Shown: positions 7,056-13,735 of the stretch, piece after piece | Numbering within the stretch: position 1 is the first letter of the stretch | How the letters are laid out: every line of letters starts with the position of its first letter | Assembly: GCA_934678955.1 (NCBI GenBank) | Contig: CAKUSI010000055.1 | Span: 1 to 15,146, forward strand | Origin: an uncultured Austwickia sp. | Lineage (GTDB): Bacteria; Actinomycetota; Actinomycetes; Actinomycetales; Dermatophilaceae | Length of the DNA: 15,146 nucleotides | Direction of reading: 5' to 3' | Notes under the pieces: model-generated | Database searches by the model: none | Told to the model about the DNA's origin: nothing | Seen by the model: only the letters and a program-made list of their open reading frames with translations | Made by a program: the position numbers and the translations under genes

Positions 7056-7634
7056 ATGAGCTTCTTTCCGCCCGAGGAGACCGATGTCCGCGGCGCCGCC
7101 TTCGGTGACCTGCGACAACGGGGCAGGAACAGCCAGGAACTCAGCTTCGCGTCGTACGACGCCGCGGCGAGCCGGCTGCGCCGCGCGTTCGACTCCCTGG
7201 CGGACGATCGGGAGGAGGAGGCCGACAAGTGGCTTCGCCGCGCCGCCTCGATGCCCTTCGACACCTTCGAGAGGCTGCATCCGGCGCTGGCGGCCGCCTC
7301 CGTCGGCCTGCACGACATCGTCCACGAGGCCATGGAGGTGAGCGACGACGAGCGGCAACCCGAGTGGCTCGTCGCGGCCGAGCGGGCGGCGGCGAGCGGC
7401 GGCGCCCCATACCTCTTGGGTTCGTTGGAGGAGATCGCCGAGGACTACGAGCTCACGCCGCCGGAGATGCGCGCCCTCACGCAGCTGCTCAGGGCGCACG
7501 CGGCCGAGCGTCCCCCGTTCGGGACGCCGGAGTTGACCGTCGACGAGGTGCTGGCGGTGCTGCGCGACGTGGCGGCCGACGTGGTGGCCTTCGGGCGGGC
7601 GTGTGAGGAGTTGGGACTGCTCGTTCGCGACTGA
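7056..7634 (+). CDS. Helical protein of unknown function
   Basis: The 192-residue product is not recognised. It is acidic and predicted mainly helical, with charged stretches such as DSLADDREEEADKWLRRAA and PEMRALTQLLRAHAAERPPF, no cysteine-rich motif, signal peptide or membrane helix. The C-terminus ends VVAFGRACEELGLLVRD. Its start lies 66 bp from the divergent start of the pRiA4b-type gene, so the two could share regulation. ATG at 7056 is chosen because a long antisense-like stretch precedes it in the same frame and because TAGCGT lies 7 nt upstream. It converges on the macro-domain gene with a 68-bp gap that shows no strong terminator. Confidence 0.72.
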   Translation: MSFFPPEETDVRGAAFGDLRQRGRNSQELSFASYDAAASRLRRAFDSLADDREEEADKWLRRAASMPFDTFERLHPALAAASVGLHDIVHEAMEVSDDERQPEWLVAAERAAASGGAPYLLGSLEEIAEDYELTPPEMRALTQLLRAHAAERPPFGTPELTVDEVLAVLRDVAADVVAFGRACEELGLLVRD

Positions 7635-7702
7635 GTTCGATGAGGAGCGGCGCAGTCCGAAGCACACGGGCGGTCGCGGTCACCGGGCGCGACGCCGACG
7701 GC

Positions 7703-8218
7703 TCAGCGCGGCGCGCCGTGGATCTCTCGCGCCAGTGACAACAGGCCCGCATCGAACAGCACGAGCGTCGCCGTCTCGACCTGCGTGGACGTGCCGGCCA
7801 GGGTGGCCAGCGCCTGGCGGATGGCGTCCTCCTTCGGCCAGCCGTACACGCCGGCCGAAATCAGCGGGAACGCCAGCGTGCGCGCCGCGATCTCATCGGC
7901 TACGCGCAGGCTGTTGCGATAGCAATCCCGGAGCAGCTCCGACTTGTCCGTGCCCTTCGCGTAGACGGGCCCGACCGTGTGGATCACGTGGCGGGCGGGC
8001 AGATTCCCGCCGGTCGTGGCGACGGCCTGCCCCGTGGGCAGACCATCCGCGTACGTGCTCACGCGAAGCTCCTTGCACGCGGCGAGGATCGCGGGCCCGC
8101 CAGCGCGGTGGATCGCGCCGTCGACCCCGCCTCCGCCGAGAAGGGAGCTGTTGGCTGCGTTGACGATCGCGTCCACGCGCCAGGTCGTGATGTCGCCCTG
8201 CGCCAGCAGGATCTCCAT
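7703..8218 (-). CDS. Macro-domain O-acetyl-ADP-ribose deacetylase / ADP-ribose hydrolase
   Basis: The 171-residue protein is a single macro domain of the MacroD/YmdB type, which hydrolyses O-acetyl-ADP-ribose or removes mono-ADP-ribose from acidic residues. It shows QGDIT at 7-11, AIVNAANSSLLGGGGVDGAIHRAGG at 17-41 (split here as AIVNAAN at 17-23 and GGGGVDGAIHRAGG at 28-41), HTVGP, and the distal loop SAGVYGWP. N20, N23 and D33 are the expected ribose-binding and catalytic positions. Length is normal. The ATG at 8218 follows AAGGAG at 8225-8230 with 6 nt spacing. It starts 30 bp after the stop of the isomerase-like gene on the same strand, so the two are probably one operon. Confidence 0.93.
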   Translation of the reverse strand: MEILLAQGDITTWRVDAIVNAANSSLLGGGGVDGAIHRAGGPAILAACKELRVSTYADGLPTGQAVATTGGNLPARHVIHTVGPVYAKGTDKSELLRDCYRNSLRVADEIAARTLAFPLISAGVYGWPKEDAIRQALATLAGTSTQVETATLVLFDAGLLSLAREIHGAPR

Positions 8219-8248
8219 GGGGTGCTCCTTGCGCCGTGGGGGATCGAT

Positions 8249-9181
8249 TCAGCCGCGCAGACGCCGACGCGCGGCCCGCCGGTCGCGCCGGTCGTCGCGA
8301 CGCTCCCGGCGCCGCGCCGCCGCCGCGCGCATGGTCGTCGAGCGCGGCACGTGCGGGTGGGGCGGCGGCGCCAGGTCGGGAGGCTGGCCGAGGTGCAGTC
8401 GTACGAACGTCAGCGCCTCCAGCAGGTCGAGCTCGCGCTGCTCCGGGGTGCAGCGGCGGGTGCCGACCTCCAGGGTCACCACGCCCGCGTACCCGCTCTC
8501 TGGCAGCCTCGACAGGAATTCGCCGCACGGCTGGGTCCCCCGCCCGGGCACCAGGTGCTCGTCCATGAACGACCCGGATCCGTCGGCCATGTGCACGTGG
8601 GAGAGGCGCCCCCCGAGCGCCGCCTGCATGGCGAGCGCGTCGCTGCCGGCCGTCGCGGTGTGGGACAGGTCGAGGGTGACGTTGTCGTACGGGTGCGGGA
8701 CCGGGTCCCAGCCGGGCAGGTAGGCCTGGATGTCGGTGTTGCGGGCCCGCCACGGAAACATGTTCTCCACGGCCAGGCGCATCGCGGTGCGGTCCTCGCG
8801 CTCGGCCACGCCGTCGGCGAAGCCGTTGGCATACTCGCGCTGCCAGCGAAACGGCGGGTGCACGACCACGACCTCGGCCCCCACCTCCTGGGCGAGTTGG
8901 ATCGACCGATCCACCTTGGTCCACGGGTCCGTCGTCCCCCAGACCCGTTGGCTGATCAGCAGCGTCGGGGCGTGGATCGACAGGATCGGCACTCCGTGCT
9001 TGCGCGCGTAGGAGCGCAGCACGCCCGCGTCCTGCGTGAGCGGGTCGCCGAGCACCATCACCTCGACGCCGTCGTAGCCGAGGCGGGCGGCCGTGGCGAA
9101 ACCGGCCTCGCACCCCAGCGGGTAGACCGACGAGCAGGACAGGGTCACCCGGATCCGGGCGCCTCGCTCGTCGCTGGACAT
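8249..9181 (-). CDS. Sugar-phosphate isomerase/epimerase-like TIM barrel
   Basis: The 310-residue protein has the xylose-isomerase-like TIM-barrel pattern of sugar isomerases and AP endonuclease 2-type proteins. Likely metal or catalytic residues lie in VVVHPP (H108), VENMFP (E139), DLSHTA (D171, H174), HVHMADG (H197), DEHLVPGRG (H209) and LEVG (E238). The substrate is unknown. The last 27 residues after about 283 are almost only Arg, Ala and Asp (RRRERRDDRRDRRAARRR), an unusual basic tail that could bind nucleic acid or polyphosphate. A similar TIM-barrel gene lies close to ppx1 in Mycobacterium tuberculosis, from memory. ATG at 9181 is preceded by TACGCT at 7 nt; a longer frame to 9289 has no supporting signal. 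It lies downstream of ppx (112-bp gap) and upstream of the macro gene. Confidence 0.85.
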   Translation of the reverse strand: MSSDERGARIRVTLSCSSVYPLGCEAGFATAARLGYDGVEVMVLGDPLTQDAGVLRSYARKHGVPILSIHAPTLLISQRVWGTTDPWTKVDRSIQLAQEVGAEVVVVHPPFRWQREYANGFADGVAEREDRTAMRLAVENMFPWRARNTDIQAYLPGWDPVPHPYDNVTLDLSHTATAGSDALAMQAALGGRLSHVHMADGSGSFMDEHLVPGRGTQPCGEFLSRLPESGYAGVVTLEVGTRRCTPEQRELDLLEALTFVRLHLGQPPDLAPPPHPHVPRSTTMRAAAARRRERRDDRRDRRAARRRLRG

Positions 9182-9188
9182 GTGGCCC

Positions 9189-9222
9189 AGCGTACCGAGG
9201 CCCGTGTGACACCTACCACACG
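9189..9222 (-). promoter_or_regulatory. Candidate leaderless promoter with inverted repeat, isomerase-like gene
   Basis: On the minus strand TACGCT (9189-9194) ends 7 nt before the ATG at 9181. An inverted repeat with perfect 6-bp arms, CGTGTG and CACACG, at 9203-9208 and 9217-9222 (8-nt spacer) covers the expected -35 region. A regulator bound there would overlap RNA polymerase. No recognisable -35 hexamer is seen. Confidence 0.5.
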
Positions 9223-9293
9223 AGAAGGAGCCGTGTCGCGGTCCGCGAGGTGACGGTTCGACCCCGCGCGCGGCAGGCTCGCCCGCCACGCCG

Positions 9294-10226
9294 TCAGGGA
9301 GCAGGGATCATGTCCAAGGTCTGCAGGATGAGGCCCTCGCGCAGCGCCCACGGGCAGACCACCAGGGTCTCGATCCCCACGATGTCCATCACGGCCTCGA
9401 CGACCAGGGCGCCGGCCAGCACCTGGTGGCAGCGGTCCGTCGACACCCCCGGCAGATCGCATCGCGAAGCGGCCGGCATCTTTCCGAGCTTCCGCGTCAC
9501 GTCGTGCAGGTCGTCGCGGGAAAGGAGGCGGCGCACATACTGCCCCTGGTCGCTGGGCGCCGCCCCGCACAACCGGGCCAGAGACCGAATGGTCTTCGAG
9601 GTGCCGACGAACACGTCCGGCTTGCCCGCCTTCGTGAGGTCTCGCATCACGCGGGCGATGTCGGTGCGGATCTCCTTGCGCACCTGCTTGATCAGGGCCG
9701 GCTTGGGCGGGTCCCCCTCCAACCGCTCGCGGGTCAATCGCCCGGCGCCGAGCGGCAGGCTCAGCGCCACGTCGGGGTCCTCGTCGATCCCGGTGGCCAA
9801 CTCCAGCGACCCTCCCCCGACGTCCACGAGGAAGAGCCGCCCCGCGGACCAGCCGAACCACCGCCTGGCCGCGAGGAACGTCAGGCGGGACTCGTCCTCC
9901 CCCGGCAGCACCTTGAGCTCGACGCCGGTCTCGCTCGTCACGGCCGCGAGGACCTCGTCCCCGTTGGGGGCCTCCCGGATCGCGCTGGTCGCGAACCCCA
10001 TCAGGTTCTCGATCCCCCAGTCCTCCGACTTCTCGGTGCACTCGCGGACGAACTCGATGAGCGTGTCCCGGCCGTAGGTGCTGATCGACCCGTCGTCCTG
10101 CGTGTATTCGGAGAGGCGCAGGGTCATCTTGTGCGAGGAGGCGGGCAGGGGGTGCGCGCCCCAGTAGGCGTCGACCGCGAGCAGGTGGACCGTGTTCGAC
10201 CCCACGTCGATGACACCCATGCGCAT
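9294..10226 (-). CDS. ppx: Exopolyphosphatase / pppGpp phosphatase (short Ppx/GppA)
   Basis: The 310-residue enzyme belongs to the Ppx/GppA branch of the ASKHA fold, which shortens polyphosphate or hydrolyses pppGpp. The first phosphate loop is [12 protein letters not shown] at 5-16. [16 protein letters not shown] at 78-92 follows, the expected catalytic glutamate is E112 in GEDESRL, and the second phosphate loop is [10 protein letters not shown] at 135-144. The protein stops after the ASKHA core and lacks the HD-like C-terminal domain of the ~500-residue enterobacterial forms, as do the short actinobacterial Ppx1 proteins. The first ATG (10226) is 6 nt after TAGGTT; a second ATG two codons later is possible. 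The divergent cysteine-cluster gene starts only 31 bp away. I cannot separate Ppx from GppA activity. Confidence 0.92.
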   Translation of the reverse strand: MRMGVIDVGSNTVHLLAVDAYWGAHPLPASSHKMTLRLSEYTQDDGSISTYGRDTLIEFVRECTEKSEDWGIENLMGFATSAIREAPNGDEVLAAVTSETGVELKVLPGEDESRLTFLAARRWFGWSAGRLFLVDVGGGSLELATGIDEDPDVALSLPLGAGRLTRERLEGDPPKPALIKQVRKEIRTDIARVMRDLTKAGKPDVFVGTSKTIRSLARLCGAAPSDQGQYVRRLLSRDDLHDVTRKLGKMPAASRCDLPGVSTDRCHQVLAGALVVEAVMDIVGIETLVVCPWALREGLILQTLDMIPAP

Positions 10227-10232
10227 GGTCGC

Positions 10233-10238
10233 AACCTA
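10233..10238 (-). promoter_or_regulatory. Candidate -10 element for leaderless ppx mRNA
   Basis: TAGGTT on the minus strand ends 6 nt before the ATG at 10226. It is the same hexamer as before the tenA-like gene. It lies within the 31-bp gap to the divergent gene, so the two promoters must overlap. Confidence 0.5.
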
Positions 10239-10244
10239 CCGCCA

Positions 10245-10250
10245 TACAGT
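10245..10250 (+). promoter_or_regulatory. Candidate -10 element, leaderless GTG start of the gene at 10258
   Basis: TACAGT fits TANNNT and ends exactly 7 nt before the GTG at 10258. No Shine-Dalgarno site is present in the short gap. The -35 region would fall inside the first codons of the divergent ppx gene. Confidence 0.58.
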
Positions 10251-10257
10251 TGCAGCC

Positions 10258-11139
10258 GTGTCAGCCCACTCCAGCGACGCCGCCCGGCCGGACCCGCGCG
10301 TCGAGGTGCCGCTCGACACGCCACGCACCTGGGTGGAATTCGTGGACCCGAGCGAGCCGGCGCAGCGGTACCGGTGCGATGTGACGTGGCTGACCTCGCG
10401 CTACACGTGCATCTTCGGCGTCGGGTGCCCCGGCATCGAGCCGGACCGACCGGACGACGGATGCTGCGCGCTCGGGGCGCATTTCACCGACGCCGACGAT
10501 GTGGAGCGCGTGCGCCGCGTCGTGGACTCCCTCACGCCGCAGGAGTGGCAGCTGCGGGACGCCTGCCCCGGCCCGGACGGCTGGCTGGAGGAGGCCGAGC
10601 CCGAGGACGACGAGGGGCCGGATGCCGAGCCGGAGCTCAAGACCGCGGTAGTGGACGGGGCGTGCGTGCTGCTGAACCGCGCGGGTTCGCCCAGCGGCCC
10701 CGGCTGCGCGCTGCACCAGCACGCCATCGCGCGCGGGCTCCCCCCGCATGCGGTGAAGCCGGACGTATGTTGGCAGCTCCCGATCCGGCGGGCCTATCGG
10801 AGGGTGGTGCTGCCGGACGGCCAGCGTTACCTGGAGGTAACGCTGGCGGAGTACGACCGGCGCGGCTGGGGCCCCGGCGGGCATGACCTGTCCTGGTATT
10901 GCACCGGCTCGCCGCTCGCCCACACCGGGTCGCAACCGCTATTCCGATCGGCGGCGCCCGAGCTGATCGCCCTGATGGGCGAGCCCGCCTACGAGGAGCT
11001 GGCGCGACACTGCACCGCTCACCTGGCGGCTGTCGAGGCGCTGGCCCGTGAAGATTCGGTGCTCGCCGACGCGCTCGTGCACCCGGCGACCCGGACCGCA
11101 AGACACGCGCCGGATGTACGGGACGTACGGGACGCGTAA
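10258..11139 (+). CDS. Cysteine-cluster protein, YkgJ/DUF3109-like
   Basis: The 293-residue protein has an ordered set of cysteines: C40, C51, C57, C69-C70, C103, C136, C150, C171 and C215. The segment GACVLLN...[13 protein letters not shown]...[11 protein letters not shown] at about 134-177 resembles the core of YkgJ and DUF3109-type cysteine-cluster proteins, thought to bind zinc or an iron-sulfur cluster. An acidic patch (about 111-126) interrupts the two halves. The function is unknown. The GTG at 10258 is chosen over upstream ATGs because TACAGT lies 7 nt before it and the upstream frame overlaps the divergent ppx start. A 12-bp perfect stem lies inside the gene at 10820-10847. The stop codon overlaps the next gene's ATG (TAATG), implying translational coupling. 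Confidence 0.82.
   Translation: MSAHSSDAARPDPRVEVPLDTPRTWVEFVDPSEPAQRYRCDVTWLTSRYTCIFGVGCPGIEPDRPDDGCCALGAHFTDADDVERVRRVVDSLTPQEWQLRDACPGPDGWLEEAEPEDDEGPDAEPELKTAVVDGACVLLNRAGSPSGPGCALHQHAIARGLPPHAVKPDVCWQLPIRRAYRRVVLPDGQRYLEVTLAEYDRRGWGPGGHDLSWYCTGSPLAHTGSQPLFRSAAPELIALMGEPAYEELARHCTAHLAAVEALAREDSVLADALVHPATRTARHAPDVRDVRDA
10820..10847 (+). repeat. Perfect 12-bp inverted repeat inside the cysteine-cluster gene
   Basis: Arms at 10820-10831 and 10836-10847 (GCCAGCGTTACC and its exact complement) are separated by the 4-nt loop TGGA. It encodes [10 protein letters not shown] in frame. CGT and GTA, codons that are rare in this GC-rich window, fall where they complete the pairing. It lies about 60% into the gene. 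Confidence 0.9.
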
Positions 11140-11924
11140 TGCTTTCGCGCGGCTTCAACCGTGAGGCTGGCTGCGCCGCTGGCGGGTCCGGGACTGCGCC
11201 CGCCCTCGCCACCCCGTCGCCGAACATCTGGTATCACCCGGCGGTCTACGAGATCGAGAACCGCGCCGCCGACCCCGACGGACTCCTGGTGGCCGCGATG
11301 ACGCGCCTCGCCGACTTCGCCGGGGCGGACGTGCTCGACATCGGCTGCGGCTCGGGCTTCCACCTGCCGGTCTTCGCGGACCTCGTCGGCGGGCGCGGGT
11401 CGGTCACCGGCGTCGAACCCCACCCGGGCCTGGTACGCCTCGCGCGCGATCGCCTGGAGGCCGCCCCTCCCGTCGCGTGTCCGGGGGCGCAGGGAACTCG
11501 CGTACGGGTCTTCGAGGGGGCCGCCCAGGCGCTGCCGCTGCCCGACCGCTCCGTGGACATCGCGCACGCCCGCTGGGCGTACTTCTTCGGACCGGGCTGC
11601 GAGCCCGGGCTGACCGAGCTGGCGAGGGTGCTGCGGCCGGGCGGGATCGCGTTCGTCATCGACATCGACGCGACCGCCTCGACGCACGGGCTCTGGTTCG
11701 CCCGGGACAACCCGCGGCACGACCCGGCCGCGGTCGAGCGGTTCTGGCGACGCCGTGGCTTCGCGCGCGAGCGCATCGCGATGCGCTGGCGGATGGACAG
11801 CCGGGCCGATTTCGAGGCCGTCGTGCGCATCGACTTCTCCCCGGAGGTGGCGGAGGCCTTCCTGGCGTCCCACCCGGGCTGCGAGGTCGACTACGCCGCG
11901 AACCTGCGGTGGAGCCGCTACTGA
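11139..11924 (+). CDS. Class I SAM-dependent methyltransferase
   Basis: The 261-residue protein has the Rossmann methyltransferase fold. Motif I is VLDIGCGSGFHL at 65-76, the acidic ribose-binding residue is E93 in VTGVEPHP, motif IV-like residues follow in LPLPDRSVDIAHARWAYFFGPG, and the post-IV helix is LTELARVLRPGGIAFVIDID. The family methylates small molecules or macromolecules; the substrate is not readable. The first 28 residues are low-complexity and precede the conserved-looking NIWYHPAVYEIENRAADPD. The only start in that frame is the ATG at 11139, which overlaps the upstream stop as TAATG. It is probably co-transcribed with and coupled to the cysteine-cluster gene, which suggests the two act on one substrate. 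Confidence 0.88.
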   Translation: MLSRGFNREAGCAAGGSGTAPALATPSPNIWYHPAVYEIENRAADPDGLLVAAMTRLADFAGADVLDIGCGSGFHLPVFADLVGGRGSVTGVEPHPGLVRLARDRLEAAPPVACPGAQGTRVRVFEGAAQALPLPDRSVDIAHARWAYFFGPGCEPGLTELARVLRPGGIAFVIDIDATASTHGLWFARDNPRHDPAAVERFWRRRGFARERIAMRWRMDSRADFEAVVRIDFSPEVAEAFLASHPGCEVDYAANLRWSRY

Positions 11925-11968
11925 CCGAGGCGAACTGGCGACCGTCGAGCGTTGTCGGAGCGCCCGGC

Positions 11969-11974
11969 TAGCCT
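11969..11974 (+). promoter_or_regulatory. Candidate -10 element for leaderless radA mRNA
   Basis: TAGCCT fits TANNNT and ends exactly 7 nt before the ATG at 11982, in the 57-bp gap after the methyltransferase gene. No Shine-Dalgarno site is visible before that ATG. Confidence 0.55.
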
Positions 11975-11981
11975 CCCGGCC

Positions 11982-13466
11982 ATGAGCAGAGCATCGAGCG
12001 CGCGGTCCCGCTCCACCGCGGGATACCGGTGCACCGAGTGCGGGTGGACCACGGCCAAGTGGGCCGGTCGGTGCGGTGAGTGCCAGGCCTGGGGCACGAT
12101 CGAGGAGCAGGCCGGGCCCTCGGCGCGCACGCCGCCGGCCGCCAGGCTGGACCGCCCGGCCCTCCCCATCGACCAGGTCGACGCCGAGCCCGCTCGGGCG
12201 CGCCCCACGGGGGTGTGGGAGCTGGACAGGGTGCTCGGCGGTGGGCTGGTGAGCGGAGCGGTCGTGCTGGTCGCCGGAGAGCCGGGCATCGGCAAGTCGA
12301 CCCTGCTCCTGGACGTGGCGGCGCGGGCGGCGCGGCATGAGCGGACGGTGCTCTACGTGACGGGCGAGGAGTCGGCGGCGCAGGTCCGCCTTCGGGCCGA
12401 GCGGATCGGCGCCCTCGCCCCGCGCCTTTACCTCGCCGCCGAGACCGACCTGGGCGCCGTCCTGGCCCAGCTCGACCAGTTGCAACCCGACCTGCTCGTC
12501 GTCGACTCCGTCCAGACGATCTCCTCGGCCGAGGTGGACGGGTCGGCGGGCAACGTCGCGCAGGTGCGCGAGGTCGCGGCCGGCCTGATCCAGCAGGCGA
12601 AGCGGCGCGACCTCGCGACGCTGCTGGTGGGGCACGTCACCAAGGACGGCTCGATCGCCGGGCCCCGCGTCCTGGAACACCTCGTGGACGTCGTCGTGCA
12701 ATTCGAGGGCGAGCGACACTCGCGGCTCCGCCTGGTCCGGGCGGTGAAAAACCGCTACGGGCCCACCGACGAGGTCGGCTGCTTCGACCTGACCGAGTCC
12801 GGCATCGAGGGGCTGGAGGACCCGAGCGGGCTGTTCCTCAGCAGCCGGGACCTCGTGGTCCCGGGCACGGCCGTCACGGTGACCTTGGAAGGACGCCGCC
12901 CGCTGGTCGCCGAGGTGCAGGCGCTGCTCGCGCCGACCAGCGCGCCCGCCCCGCGGCGGACCACCTCGGGGCTCGACTCCTCCCGGGCGGCGATGCTGCT
13001 CGCCGTGCTGGACCGCCGGGTCCGGCTGCCCGTCCGCTCCTGCGACGCGTACGTGTCGACGGTCGGCGGCGTCCGCGTGACCGAGCCCGCCGCCGACCTC
13101 GCGGTGACGCTGGCGATGGCCGGGTCGATCCTGGACCGCCCACTTCCCGGGAGCACGATCGCGCTCGGTGAGGTGGGGCTCGCGGGTGAGGTTCGCTCAG
13201 TGAGCGGGGTCCCGCGCCGGCTCGCGGAAGCGGCCCGCATCGGGTTCGTCCGGGCGCTCGTCCCCGCAGGGTCGCTGCAGGACCGCTCCCGGCGGGCCAC
13301 GTCGTCCAAGCGGTCGAAGGGCGGCCCGTCCGGGTCGGGAGCGGAGCGGCCGCTCAAGGCCGTTCCCGACACCGCGCTCTGCCAGTGGGCGGTCCCCGTG
13401 GGGATGGAGGTGCTCGAAGTGTCCGACGTCGCGCACGCGGTGCAGACAGTCCTGAGGGCCGGGTAG
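11982..13466 (+). CDS. radA: DNA repair protein RadA
   Basis: The 494-residue RadA (Sms) is a RecA-like ATPase that drives branch migration during recombinational repair. Domains appear in order: an N-terminal zinc finger with C17, C20, C31 and C34; Walker A GEPGIGKST at 99-107; Walker B LLVVDSV at 171-177; the RadA-specific KNRYG at 256-260; and a C-terminal Lon-like region. Residues of about 432-466 (QDRSRRATSSKRSKGG...) form a Ser/Arg/Lys-rich stretch inside the Lon-like end, where many relatives are shorter. The ATG at 11982 is preferred over one ten codons upstream because of TAGCCT at 7 nt and because the zinc finger then begins at the usual distance. RadA restrains DisA in other bacteria, which fits the neighbouring gene. 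Confidence 0.96.
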   Translation: MSRASSARSRSTAGYRCTECGWTTAKWAGRCGECQAWGTIEEQAGPSARTPPAARLDRPALPIDQVDAEPARARPTGVWELDRVLGGGLVSGAVVLVAGEPGIGKSTLLLDVAARAARHERTVLYVTGEESAAQVRLRAERIGALAPRLYLAAETDLGAVLAQLDQLQPDLLVVDSVQTISSAEVDGSAGNVAQVREVAAGLIQQAKRRDLATLLVGHVTKDGSIAGPRVLEHLVDVVVQFEGERHSRLRLVRAVKNRYGPTDEVGCFDLTESGIEGLEDPSGLFLSSRDLVVPGTAVTVTLEGRRPLVAEVQALLAPTSAPAPRRTTSGLDSSRAAMLLAVLDRRVRLPVRSCDAYVSTVGGVRVTEPAADLAVTLAMAGSILDRPLPGSTIALGEVGLAGEVRSVSGVPRRLAEAARIGFVRALVPAGSLQDRSRRATSSKRSKGGPSGSGAERPLKAVPDTALCQWAVPVGMEVLEVSDVAHAVQTVLRAG

Positions 13467-13495
13467 CATCTCGCCTGCGGAGAAAGCAGGCCCTC
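13454..13495 (+). promoter_or_regulatory. Overlapping alternative stems at the radA stop
   Basis: GAGGGCC (13454-13460) pairs perfectly with GGCCCTC (13489-13495), enclosing the radA stop at 13464-13466. GCCTGC (13473-13478) pairs with GCAGGC (13486-13491) around GGAGAAA. The two right arms share 13489-13491, so the stems cannot both form fully. There is no T-tract. This could be a weak terminator or an mRNA-end structure. Confidence 0.45.
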
Positions 13496-13548
13496 GGCCA
13501 ATGCCTCGCTCGGCCCATCCGTCGCTGGTCCCATTCGAACCGCAGTGA

Positions 13549-13639
13549 ATCCCTACCTGGGCGATCCCTAGCTGGGCGACCGAACCCCCGAGCGATCCGA
13601 ACCCGAGCGATCCGAGCTGAAGCGAAACCGAACTGAGCG
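13549..13639. repeat. Degenerate 15-bp tandem repeat between radA and disA
   Basis: Six units follow an ATCCGANCTGAGCG-like pattern, starting at 13549, 13564, 13579, 13595, 13610 and 13625. Lengths are 15, 15, 16, 15, 15 and 15. Units 1 and 2 differ at a single base (CCTACCTGGGCG and CCTAGCTGGGCG). Units 3-6 share CCGA and AGCG. A partial seventh begins at 13640. It fills much of the 269-bp gap between radA and disA and lies upstream of the disA promoter candidate. No coding ORF in this gap is convincing. Confidence 0.8.
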
Positions 13640-13664
13640 AATCCGCATGGGTCGTGGTGCGTTT

Positions 13665-13730
13665 CATCCGCGGGCAGCAGGGATGACCGCCCATAGCATC
13701 GGTGGGGAGCCGAGGGGAACGGGCGGGAGG
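13665..13730 (+). promoter_or_regulatory. disA promoter region and ribosome site
   Basis: TAGCAT at 13694-13699 fits a -10 element and would give a leader of about 30 nt. GGGAGG at 13725-13730 is a good Shine-Dalgarno site 5 nt before the ATG at 13736. CATCC (13665-13669) and GGATG (13681-13685) form an inverted repeat over the expected -35 area; no clear -35 hexamer is seen. Confidence 0.5.
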
Positions 13731-13735
13731 CCGAC

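Noticed and set aside
6990..7667. Upstream extension of the pRiA4b-type protein
   Set aside because: The added residues are antisense to the divergent gene, Arg/Gly-rich and without family features.
7635..7702. Terminator between the convergent genes ending at 7634 and 7703
   Set aside because: No stem of useful length and no T-tract were seen.
9182..9289. Longer N-terminus of the isomerase-like protein
   Set aside because: The added part is Arg/Gly/Pro-rich, has no ribosome site, and would remove the candidate promoter of the gene.
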